The position numbers and the translations under genes were made by a program. A stretch of 64,000 bases of DNA from Aquimarina sp040786285. Lineage in GTDB: Bacteria; Bacteroidota; Bacteroidia; Flavobacteriales; Flavobacteriaceae. The stretch is taken from NCBI RefSeq assembly GCF_040786285.1, contig NZ_JBFMKQ010000001.1:1612001-1676000 (forward strand), read 5' to 3'. The notes beneath the pieces are model-generated. The model did no database searches. It was not told the origin of the DNA and worked only from the letters and a program-made list of their open reading frames with translations. Shown piece by piece: positions 24,485 through 32,929 of the stretch (positions within the stretch are counted from its first letter, which is position 1; the number at the start of each line of letters is the position of its first letter).

Positions 24485-26866
24485 TTGTCAGTGGAAAATT
24501 TTGAAAAAAAAGCCTGTCTTTTTTTAATGCTTTTATATACAATATTGTGTAGTGCTCAGGGTAAAATAACAGGTTTGGTTTTAGATAAAAATGCAAATCC
24601 TATATCAAATGCATCTGTAAGAATATTAGAATATAAAACTATAGGAACACTAAGTGATTTAGATGGAAAATTTACAATCAAAGTTCCCTCAGGAACATAT
24701 ACTCTTGAGGTTAGTTATGTCGGTTTTAAAAAGCATTCAGAAATTGTAAAAATGGATGGTGTTAGCAACAAATCTCTTACGATCATATTAAGAGAAGAGA
24801 TTAATGAATTAAGCGATATACTAATTAAAGGAAAAACAAAAGCTCAGAAAACCAGAGAAAAAGCCTTTGAAGTCGAAGTTATTCAAACCAAAGAATTAAA
24901 AAACATAAGTGTAGATATTAATTCGGTGCTAACAACTATCCCCGGAGTTAATGTACGCCAAAGAGGAGGTTTAGGATCTGCTTTTGATTTTTCACTTAAT
25001 GGATTATCGGGTAAACAGGTAAAGTTTTTTATAGATGGAGTTCCATTAGAAAACTTAGGGAGTTCTCTCACTCTTAATAATTTCCCTGCAACTCTAATCG
25101 AAAGAGCCGAAGTATACAAAGGCGTTGTTCCCATTTATCTTGGGGCAGATGCTTTAGGAGGAGCTGTAAATATTATTACTAATCAGCGGAAGAATAATTT
25201 TCTGGATGTGTCCTATGATTTAGGATCTTTTACTACTCATAGAGCTACATTAAATGGTCGGTACTCGGGTAAGAAAGGATTTGTCCTGCAATTATCCTCT
25301 TTTTATAACTACTCTGATAATAACTATACCATCGATGATATCGAAGTTAGAGATGAATTAGGAAATGATACCGGAATCCGAAGAAAAGATGTAGAGCGAT
25401 TTCACGATGCTTATAATTCTCAAATGATACATGTAAAAACCGGACTTGTCGATCAAACGTTTGCAGATCGATTACTGATTGGATTTACTCTTTCTGCCAA
25501 CGAGAATGAAATTCAGCACCCTATTGATCCGCAAAACCCATTTGGTGAAGTTTTTACTGAAAATGATATCATTTCGGGTGCTATCGAATTTGAAAAGAAT
25601 GATCTGCTAAAAGAAAAACTCAAATTAAAAATTTATGGATCCGTTGCTCAAAATAATGAGAAAGTTGTAGATACTTCTTCTCGTAAATATGATTGGTTTG
25701 GGAATTTTATAGAAAGAGGAGATCAGACATTAGGCGAGTTTGAAGCAAGCAAAACACTATTTGAGTTTAAAGATAATTTACATCTAATCAATGCTTTGGT
25801 CACATATTCTTTTAATGAATCTCATTCAGTACATCTTAGTTATACCAAAAATTACATCCGAAGAAAAGGAGAAGATCCAGCCAGATCAGGAAGAATTGCT
25901 TTTCAGGATCCACATATTGTAAACAAAAATATATTTGGTATTTCTTATGACCTTAAGCTACTAGATTCTAAATGGAATACTTCATTGTTTACTAAAGGGT
26001 ATGTACTCAATTCTGAAGGGATTATAGAAGACCTTTTTACCAATGTAGAAGAAGATCGGTTTACTCAATTCGAAAATACTTTTGAAGAATTGGGGTATGG
26101 TTTTGCTTCGACCTATAAAATTTTAGAAAACCTTCAAGCAAAGGGATCTTTTGAAAAAACTTTTAGAATACCCGAAGGTTATGAAGTATTTGGAGATGGT
26201 TTCCTATTAAAGTCAAATCCCGAGTTGTTACCCGAAGAAAGTTATAATGCCAATTTAGGAGTGCTCTTCAATACCGAGGTTGATAACTTCAAACTTCAAC
26301 TTGATACGAATATGTTTTTGAGAGAATCAGAGAACTTTATTGCCATTCGGTCTGAAGGAATCTTCTCGAGATATTACAATACTGCTGATGCAAGGAGTGC
26401 TGGAATTGAAGGTGAGATTAGAACACTATTTAATGATAAATTCTTTGTAGATGCAAATGTCACGTATCAAAATATTATAGATCGCAATGCTGGAGAAAAT
26501 GCCGGAGTAGATTTTCTAAAAAACCAGCGCATTGCCAATATTCCTTATTTGTTCGGAAATGCTAGAATAGGTGGGAGATTTAAAAATGTAATAGCTAAAG
26601 AGGATCAATTCAATATTTCCTGGAGTTCTTATTATGTACATGATTATCCGCTTACCTCTTTTATAGAAGGAAATCCCGAAGACAGAGATATTATACCAGA
26701 ACAAATTTCACACAACCTACAGCTTGGTTACTCTTTTAATAAGGGGCGATATAATATATCTGTATTGGCAAGAAATATAATGGATGCAAAAATCTATGAC
26801 AATTTCGAGATTCAACAACCGGGCAGAGCTTTTTATGTCAAACTACGATACTATATATCAAACTAA
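24485..26866 (+). CDS. TonB-dependent siderophore receptor with N-terminal carboxypeptidase-like domain
   Basis: A 793-residue outer-membrane receptor for ferric siderophore. Order: signal peptide (about 1-25), CarboxypepD_reg-like domain (KITGLVLDKNANPISNASV to about 110), plug (about 120-235, with VLTTIPGVNVRQRGG and GADALGGAVNIIT) and a 22-strand-type barrel ending in an aromatic-rich YVKLRYYISN. No ATG gives a full signal peptide: the frame opens with TTG at 24485 and GTG at 24491, and the first ATG (24527) lacks the basic n-region, so a non-ATG start is likely. It is followed by a DUF4374 lipoprotein gene 30 bases later. Confidence 0.92.
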   Translation: MSVENFEKKACLFLMLLYTILCSAQGKITGLVLDKNANPISNASVRILEYKTIGTLSDLDGKFTIKVPSGTYTLEVSYVGFKKHSEIVKMDGVSNKSLTIILREEINELSDILIKGKTKAQKTREKAFEVEVIQTKELKNISVDINSVLTTIPGVNVRQRGGLGSAFDFSLNGLSGKQVKFFIDGVPLENLGSSLTLNNFPATLIERAEVYKGVVPIYLGADALGGAVNIITNQRKNNFLDVSYDLGSFTTHRATLNGRYSGKKGFVLQLSSFYNYSDNNYTIDDIEVRDELGNDTGIRRKDVERFHDAYNSQMIHVKTGLVDQTFADRLLIGFTLSANENEIQHPIDPQNPFGEVFTENDIISGAIEFEKNDLLKEKLKLKIYGSVAQNNEKVVDTSSRKYDWFGNFIERGDQTLGEFEASKTLFEFKDNLHLINALVTYSFNESHSVHLSYTKNYIRRKGEDPARSGRIAFQDPHIVNKNIFGISYDLKLLDSKWNTSLFTKGYVLNSEGIIEDLFTNVEEDRFTQFENTFEELGYGFASTYKILENLQAKGSFEKTFRIPEGYEVFGDGFLLKSNPELLPEESYNANLGVLFNTEVDNFKLQLDTNMFLRESENFIAIRSEGIFSRYYNTADARSAGIEGEIRTLFNDKFFVDANVTYQNIIDRNAGENAGVDFLKNQRIANIPYLFGNARIGGRFKNVIAKEDQFNISWSSYYVHDYPLTSFIEGNPEDRDIIPEQISHNLQLGYSFNKGRYNISVLARNIMDAKIYDNFEIQQPGRAFYVKLRYYISN

Positions 26867-26896
26867 ATACTAATAATTTTAAAAATCATAATAAAA

Positions 26897-28168
26897 ATGA
26901 AAACAATACAATCGATTAAAAATATAATGGTTCTCGTTGCTTTAGCAGGATTTTCCATTTCGTGCAGTAGTGATGATGATGGGGTAGTTGTTCCTGGTCA
27001 AACATCGGTATCTAAATATGTAGTCGGTTTTGAAGCATTTCCGGTTGGGAATGCCGCTCCTGTAGATTATATTTTAGAATTACCATCGTTAGCATCATTA
27101 ACTACAGGAGAAATCTCGGTAGAAGGACAAGGAACACCTCTAAAAGGATGGAGGTTTTTTCATAGTGTAGCCAACACCGTATTTACTGCAGGATATTCTG
27201 ATGATGATACATGTATAGCATACGAGTTGGATGAAGATGGTAAATTAGTAGAGAAAGCAAATTTCGCATTTCAATCTACATTAGATAATTATGCAGCCAT
27301 TGATGATAAGACCTTACTTGCTGTAGAATTAACCTATGGTGGCCTTTCTGATAAGCGATTTCATATCGTTAATGCTGATACTGGTAAACTAGAAAAGATT
27401 GTAGAACATCCTATTGATATTGATATGGGTAGTGGTACTGCCGAAGATCCCGGATCAATTCCTTGGGTTACAGGAATGGTACTAAGAGATGGTAAATTAT
27501 TTGTGTCGTACCACAAATGGTTAGCAGATGGATCATTTATCACACCAGATGTAGATCGTGCTTATGTAGCAGTATTCAAATATCCAGAATTCGAATTAGA
27601 AAAAATTATCGAGGATTCCAGAACGAGTCCCATTGGAGTTAATGGTCATAGTACAGGAATAGAAGTTACAGAAACTGGAGATATCTATTCATTTTCTACC
27701 TCTGCATTAAGTGCAGGGTTCACTGCTGCAACTAAACCTTCTGGAATTTTGAGAATTAATAATGGAACAACAGAGTTTGACACTGATTATTTCTTCAATA
27801 TAGAAGAAGCCACCAATGGAGGTAAATTATTCTGGATGGACTATGTAGGTAATGGAAAAGCGATTGCCAGAATAATTATTGACGATACCAATGGAGCAGG
27901 TGAGTGGGGAGCTTTTTTCAAGAAAGATGTATTTAAAATGGTAGTGATTGATCTTGTAAACAAAACGGTTACCGATGTTATTGGAGTCCCAACGCACGGT
28001 CATCGCTATACTTCACCAATGTTTATAGAAGATGGTAAAGCATATATTAGCAGTTCCACTACTACAGAAACACATATTTATATAGTAGATCCTGAAACGG
28101 CTACGGCTACTAAAGGAGCTAAAGTTCTTGGTTTAGGGCTAAAAGGAATTTTTAAAGTAACTAACTAA
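26897..28168 (+). CDS. DUF4374 family lipoprotein of the siderophore uptake operon
   Basis: A 423-residue lipoprotein (lipobox GFSISC at about residue 23, then an acidic SSDDDG linker) with a beta-propeller-like remainder of the DUF4374 family: LEIPSLASL-type opening, GWRFFHSVANTVFTAGY near residue 85, SPIGVNGHSTGIEVTE around 250 and a THGHRYTSPMFIEDGKAYIS segment near 375. DUF4374 proteins regularly lie between a TonB siderophore receptor and a PepSY protein in Bacteroidota, so it probably binds or hands over the ferric siderophore at the membrane. The exact role is not established. Confidence 0.85.
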   Translation: MKTIQSIKNIMVLVALAGFSISCSSDDDGVVVPGQTSVSKYVVGFEAFPVGNAAPVDYILELPSLASLTTGEISVEGQGTPLKGWRFFHSVANTVFTAGYSDDDTCIAYELDEDGKLVEKANFAFQSTLDNYAAIDDKTLLAVELTYGGLSDKRFHIVNADTGKLEKIVEHPIDIDMGSGTAEDPGSIPWVTGMVLRDGKLFVSYHKWLADGSFITPDVDRAYVAVFKYPEFELEKIIEDSRTSPIGVNGHSTGIEVTETGDIYSFSTSALSAGFTAATKPSGILRINNGTTEFDTDYFFNIEEATNGGKLFWMDYVGNGKAIARIIIDDTNGAGEWGAFFKKDVFKMVVIDLVNKTVTDVIGVPTHGHRYTSPMFIEDGKAYISSSTTTETHIYIVDPETATATKGAKVLGLGLKGIFKVTN

Positions 28169-28187
28169 CCATTTTACTTGAGAAAGA

Positions 28188-28228
28188 ACACTCTCGGATG
28201 CCAATTGCTTCTGAGAGTGTCATTTTTT
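28188..28228 (+). terminator. intrinsic terminator inside the receptor operon
   Basis: ACACTCTC at 28188-28195 pairs with GAGAGTGT at 28213-28220, followed by CATTTTTTTT. It stands between the DUF4374 gene and the PepSY gene, whose start is a few bases after the T-run, so it should lower PepSY expression relative to the receptor. Confidence 0.75.
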
Positions 28229-28234
28229 TTATAA

Positions 28235-29440
28235 ATGATCAAAATAGCTATGGGGAAGAATAAAAATACTCGTAAAACCATCTTGAAAATCCACAAAATA
28301 TTGGGGTTAACAACTGGTTTAGTAGTTTTTATAGTGTCTATTACGGGTTGTCTTTGGGTATTTAAAGAAGAAATAGAAAGCTTCTATAATGACCATAAAT
28401 ATGTAACTCCCCAGAATCAGGAAGTCTTACCTGCATCCAAAATAAAAAAACTGGCTGAGGGGGCTATTCCCGGTAGAACAATTCACGGAGTTATCTATGG
28501 AAAACCCCATGAAGCAATAGAAGTTGTTTTTTATGAAGCAGAACCAGAAATATTTTATCATAGTGTTTTCTTAAACCCTTATACTGGAGATTTTATTACT
28601 CGTATCAATAATGATGCAGGGTTCTTTGGTTTTGTGCTAAAAGGACATTTACGCTTGTGGTTACCTGATGCTATAGGGTCAAGAATTGTATCATATTCTG
28701 TACTACTTTTTTTGATCATCCTAATGAGTGGATTATTCTTATGGTGGCCCAGAAATAATAAAAACTGGAAGCAACGATTTAAGTTTGACTGGAACTCTAA
28801 AACCAGATGGAAACGTAAAAACTTTGATCTGCATACCGTAATCGGATTTTATATATCTTCTTTTGGATTGATATTAGCCTTTACTGGATGTGTGATGGCA
28901 TTTAATTGGTTTTATTTTATTGCTTATAAAGCTACCGGTGGCGATAAAGCGCCCCAATTTATCATTCCAGAAAGCAGGCGTACCGCAGTGGTAGAAAAGG
29001 GCCAAAATCGACCTTATGATCAAATCGTCCCAATGCTTTATAAAACGTATAAAGATGCCAAAACTTTCGAATTACATTATCCAGAAAATGATTCGACTTC
29101 TGTATTGGTTGAGGTAAGTAATTCTGAAGGTTTGTATTATAACATGGATTATCTCTTTTTTGATCAAAATACACTACAAGAAATAGAAACCACCAGCATT
29201 TATGGAAAATATAAGGATGCGAAATTTGCCGATAAAGTGATCCGAATGAATTATGATATTCATATTGGAGCTATAGGCGGTATTGCCGGAAAAATTATTA
29301 CTTTTTTAGTTAGTCTAATTTGTGCTTCATTACCAATGAGTGGGGTTTTACTTTGGTATGGAAGGAAGTATAAAAAGAAAGAAAATATAAAATTAAATAA
29401 TAAAAATAGAAGTCAGGAGATAAGTAAAAACCTAATTTGA
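28235..29440 (+). CDS. PepSY-associated TM protein, probable siderophore-iron reductase
   Basis: A 401-residue inner-membrane protein of the PepSY_TM family with four main transmembrane helices (about 20-42, 145-168, 205-232 and 350-372). Characteristic are KIHKILGLTTGLVVFIVSITG at the N-terminus, LHTVIGFYISSFGLILAFTG in the middle and the YDIHIGAIGGIAGK segment before the last helix; conserved His residues in these helices can ligate haem in relatives such as FoxB and PiuB. It probably reduces ferric siderophore in the periplasm to release iron. The start may be the ATG at 28235 or at 28250. It follows a terminator that partly separates it from the receptor. Confidence 0.85.
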   Translation: MIKIAMGKNKNTRKTILKIHKILGLTTGLVVFIVSITGCLWVFKEEIESFYNDHKYVTPQNQEVLPASKIKKLAEGAIPGRTIHGVIYGKPHEAIEVVFYEAEPEIFYHSVFLNPYTGDFITRINNDAGFFGFVLKGHLRLWLPDAIGSRIVSYSVLLFLIILMSGLFLWWPRNNKNWKQRFKFDWNSKTRWKRKNFDLHTVIGFYISSFGLILAFTGCVMAFNWFYFIAYKATGGDKAPQFIIPESRRTAVVEKGQNRPYDQIVPMLYKTYKDAKTFELHYPENDSTSVLVEVSNSEGLYYNMDYLFFDQNTLQEIETTSIYGKYKDAKFADKVIRMNYDIHIGAIGGIAGKIITFLVSLICASLPMSGVLLWYGRKYKKKENIKLNNKNRSQEISKNLI

Positions 29441-29737
29441 AGAAGGGTTTAAAGTGTATAAGTTTTACATACCGAAAATACGTATCTATTGGTAACGATT
29501 TGCAAGCATGAATTTTAGTAAAACTCGTATAAAAAATGATTGAAATATCATCTTCGTATATGCTTCCTTTTTAAGCTTTAAGGGCGAAACGTAGTGAAGG
29601 AATTCATCTCACTCCTATTGATGTAATTAACGTATTGAAAATCAATGGTTTGTTTTTGGTTACGGGGTAAATCTCCCTTGTGTTTAAGGTTTTCTATAGA
29701 AAAATACTTTATATTAATGTCTTGAACAGACAGTGAT

Positions 29738-32533
29738 TTGAAATACATTTTTTATTTTTTCTTCATAATTTCTTTTGGGTTAGTATCCCAGGAATTACCG
29801 CCTATTCAAAATTTTTCTCCTAAAGATTATGATGCCGAAAATCAAAATTGGTCAATTTCTCAATCTTCAAGTAAATTAATCTATGTTGCTAATAATAAAG
29901 GATTATTAGAATATAATGGCGCTAGTTGGAAACTTTATTCTTCTCCAAATGAGACTATTATGAGATCGGTTCATGTTGCTAATGACCGTATTTATACAGG
30001 TTGTTTCATGGAGTTTGGTTATTGGCAGAAAAATGATTTAGAAATCTTAAATTATACCTCTGTATCCAAAAAGATGGATATTAAATTATTAGAAGATGAA
30101 GAGTTCTGGAATATTATTCATATAGATGACTGGGTAGTTTTTCAATCCTTAAAACGAATCTACATTTACAATGCTAATGACCAATCTATACGTACCATAG
30201 AATCAACCGCGACTATAACCAAAATGTTTAAGGTTGATCAGAGTATTTATTTCCAAAGAACGAACCAGGGTATATTTAAAATTGAGTCTGGAGAGGAATT
30301 TTTGATTTTTGATGATGATGTAGTTAAGAATAATGAAGTAATTAATATTTTTAAAAACGGGAATGAGTTACTAATACTGACTCGGAACAATGGATTTTAT
30401 ATTTCGAAAAATAATACACTGGTAAAATCTGATCAAATTTCAAATAAATTATTAACCAGAGTGAGTATTTACGATGGGATTCGATTGAAAGATAAAAGCT
30501 TTGCTTTAGGAACAATATCCAATGGTTTAATTCATCTTAATGAAAAAGGAGAATTGATTTCTAATATTGATCAAAACAAGGGATTATCAAATAATACTGT
30601 TTTATCTCTTTTTGAAGATATAGATAATAATATTTGGTTGGGTCTTGATAATGGAATCAATTACATTAATATAAACTCACCACTTAAGATATACAATGAT
30701 AATAAAGGAATTTTGGGCAGCGTATATGCTTCGGTGATAAGTAATGGGAATCTGTATTTGGGAACAAATCAAGGGCTTTTTTATAAGCCCCTTGAAAGTA
30801 ATGGTGATTTTAGTTTTATTGGAGGTACACAAGGACAGGTGTGGTGTTTAAAGGAGATTGACCAAACAATATTTTGTGGACATAACTCAGGAACATTCAT
30901 AATTGAGGGCAATCAAGGAAAAAAAATATCAGATATTCAAGGAACTTGGGATATCAATAAATTTGATGATAAACCTAATTTTCTTCTTCAGGCAAATTAT
31001 GATGGTATATATGTTTTGGAAAAAACAAATAATACCTGGCGGTTGAAAAATAAGATTAGAGGATTTAATAATTCATCCAGGTATTTTGAAACCCTAGGAA
31101 ATGAATTTTTTGTAAATCATGAATACAATGGCGTATACAAAGTAAAGGTAGACAGTACTTTTTCTGAAGTAGAAAGTGTTTTTATTGACTCATTAATTAA
31201 AGGTGCAAATTCCGGAATTATAAAGTATAATGGAGATTTGTTGTATGCCTATAAAAAAGGGTTTTTTAAATATGATAACATAAATAAAAAATTTGTTAAG
31301 GACAGTGTTTTAAGTCATGTATATACCGAAGATGAATACATTTCTGGAAAACTAATATTAGATAAAAAGAGTAATAATCTATGGGTTTTTACAGATGCTA
31401 ACATAAATTACATCTCTCCGGGAGAGCTAACAAATACTCCGAAAATAAAGAGGATACCATTAACAAAAGAAATGAGAAACGGTATTCTTGGTTACGAAAA
31501 CATTACAAGGCTCAATAATGATAAGAGTATATATTTAATAGGGACAACATCAGGGTACATAACAGTCGATATAAACGAACTAAAAATCAAAGATTTTGAA
31601 GTTCGTATCGGCAGTATTAAGAAGGGGAGAAATGAAAAAATGGAGAGTTTATTAGATAAAAGAATGAAAGGCAATTTTAAAGCTAATCAAAATAACCTCG
31701 AATTTTTCTTCTATGTTCCAGAATACAATAAATATATTGGTACTCAATATCAATATCAACTCAAAGGAATTTATAATAATTGGAGCGATTGGTCAGAAAA
31801 TTTTCATACTTTATTTGAAAACCTTCCTTTTGGGGATTACACATTTAATGTAAGGGCAAAGGTTGGTAATACTATTTCTAGTAATATAGCTTCGTATTCT
31901 TTTAATATTGCAAAGCCGTGGTACATTTCAAATGTATTGTTATCGGTTTATGCTTTAGCTATTATTTTGTTTTCAGTTTTTATGCATCATATGTATAAAC
32001 GGTACTATAATAAAGAACAACAAAAATTGATTGAAAAAAATAAGCGTGAATTAGAGTTTAACAAGGTCCAAAATGAAAAGGAAATTATCCATATTAAAAA
32101 CGAACAGCTAAAACAAGATTTTAGGAATAAGAGCAAAGAATTGGCAGCCTATACCGTAGAAGTTGCAAAAAAAAATGAGCTCTTAACACAAATAAAAAAT
32201 CGGCTTATTAAGATTCAAGACAAAAGCATTATTGAGCCGGTAATACATATAATCGATAAAAACTTAAGCGATAATGATAATTGGGAGTCTTTTAAAGAAG
32301 CGTTTAATACCGTAGATAAAAAGTTTTTAAAGAAACTAAAAAAAATGCATCCAGGTCTATCTACAAATGACCTAAAACTATGTGCATACTTACGCTTAAA
32401 TTTATCTTCAAAAGAAATAGCACCACTATTCAATATATCAACGAGAAGTGTCGAGATTAAGCGCTATAGACTTCGCAAAAAAATGAATCTATCACATGAA
32501 GATAACCTGGTGAGTTATATTCTGGAGATCTAA
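29738..32533 (+). CDS. SusR-like membrane sensor with beta-propellers, Y_Y_Y domain and C-terminal HTH
   Basis: A 931-residue one-component regulator starting with TTG at 29738, which gives a clean signal peptide. Periplasmic beta-propeller repeats (reg_prop type, for example GLSNNTVLSLFEDIDNNIWL near residue 290) fill residues 30-630, followed by a Y_Y_Y domain (about 650-735, YQYQLKGIYNNWSDW), a transmembrane helix (about 738-760), a charged coiled coil (765-830) and a LuxR-like helix-turn-helix (860-925, DLKLCAYLRLNLSSKEIAPL then RSVEIKRYRLRKKM). There is no kinase or receiver domain, so ligand sensing is passed directly across the membrane to DNA binding. It precedes the beta-glucan locus and should be its activator. 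Confidence 0.88.
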   Translation: MKYIFYFFFIISFGLVSQELPPIQNFSPKDYDAENQNWSISQSSSKLIYVANNKGLLEYNGASWKLYSSPNETIMRSVHVANDRIYTGCFMEFGYWQKNDLEILNYTSVSKKMDIKLLEDEEFWNIIHIDDWVVFQSLKRIYIYNANDQSIRTIESTATITKMFKVDQSIYFQRTNQGIFKIESGEEFLIFDDDVVKNNEVINIFKNGNELLILTRNNGFYISKNNTLVKSDQISNKLLTRVSIYDGIRLKDKSFALGTISNGLIHLNEKGELISNIDQNKGLSNNTVLSLFEDIDNNIWLGLDNGINYININSPLKIYNDNKGILGSVYASVISNGNLYLGTNQGLFYKPLESNGDFSFIGGTQGQVWCLKEIDQTIFCGHNSGTFIIEGNQGKKISDIQGTWDINKFDDKPNFLLQANYDGIYVLEKTNNTWRLKNKIRGFNNSSRYFETLGNEFFVNHEYNGVYKVKVDSTFSEVESVFIDSLIKGANSGIIKYNGDLLYAYKKGFFKYDNINKKFVKDSVLSHVYTEDEYISGKLILDKKSNNLWVFTDANINYISPGELTNTPKIKRIPLTKEMRNGILGYENITRLNNDKSIYLIGTTSGYITVDINELKIKDFEVRIGSIKKGRNEKMESLLDKRMKGNFKANQNNLEFFFYVPEYNKYIGTQYQYQLKGIYNNWSDWSENFHTLFENLPFGDYTFNVRAKVGNTISSNIASYSFNIAKPWYISNVLLSVYALAIILFSVFMHHMYKRYYNKEQQKLIEKNKRELEFNKVQNEKEIIHIKNEQLKQDFRNKSKELAAYTVEVAKKNELLTQIKNRLIKIQDKSIIEPVIHIIDKNLSDNDNWESFKEAFNTVDKKFLKKLKKMHPGLSTNDLKLCAYLRLNLSSKEIAPLFNISTRSVEIKRYRLRKKMNLSHEDNLVSYILEI

Positions 32534-32538
32534 AATAC

Positions 32539-32580
32539 CTATACATTAGTTAAACATAACTCTACATTACCTATACATGG
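32539..32580 (+). promoter_or_regulatory. three phased CTxTACAT repeats, regulator-site candidate
   Basis: CTATACATTA (32539), CTCTACATTA (32560) and CTATACATGG (32571) begin 21 and 11 bases apart, so they lie on the same face of the helix. They start 5 bases after the stop of the SusR-like gene and may be binding sites for it. Confidence 0.35.
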
Positions 32581-32673
32581 TTATATTTTTAGGTAAATTT
32601 TATAAAAAGACTTCATAGATCGTAATCCCCTTTAAACAAAAGGGTTGTACAATTATTATATTGTTAAAAAAAC

Positions 32674-32716
32674 ACTCAAATTCTTACAATGTATATTTTT
32701 CGTTGAGTTTTTTTTT
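32674..32716 (+). terminator. weak terminator-like hairpin after the SusR-like gene
   Basis: ACTCAA at 32674-32679 can pair with TTGAGT at 32703-32708, followed by a T-run. The stem is only 6 bp with a 23-base loop, so this is a tentative call. Confidence 0.3.
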
Positions 32717-32929
32717 ACCGATATCATAATTTTTCATAATACATTTAAGCACTCCAAATTGCAGTACGAAAAGCAGAAATCCTAGAAACATGCTGATGTC
32801 GTTTTATCCAATTATTCAATGATAAAACTATATGCTCAATGAACTTTTCCTTGATAAATAATTTGTAATGAAAAATATAACTAATGGTATTTGGCGTTAC
32901 AAAAAAAAGATCAACTCAATAATAATTAT

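Larger units (their letters stand above)
32534..32929. other. 396-base intergenic region upstream of the beta-glucan genes
   Basis: No coding frame. The left end has three phased CTxTACAT repeats; a weak hairpin with a T-run lies at 32674-32716; the remainder is AT-rich promoter-like sequence in which I could not identify an exact TAnnTTTG element. Confidence 0.5.

Noticed and set aside
29441..29737. possible small gene or RNA between the PepSY and SusR-like genes
   Set aside because: No open frame with a start, no stable hairpin with a T-run and no recognised RNA pattern.
32891..32929. TTG-initiated extension of the glycosidase-barrel fusion
   Set aside because: Adds 13 polar residues ahead of a good signal peptide that begins at the ATG pair 32930/32933.
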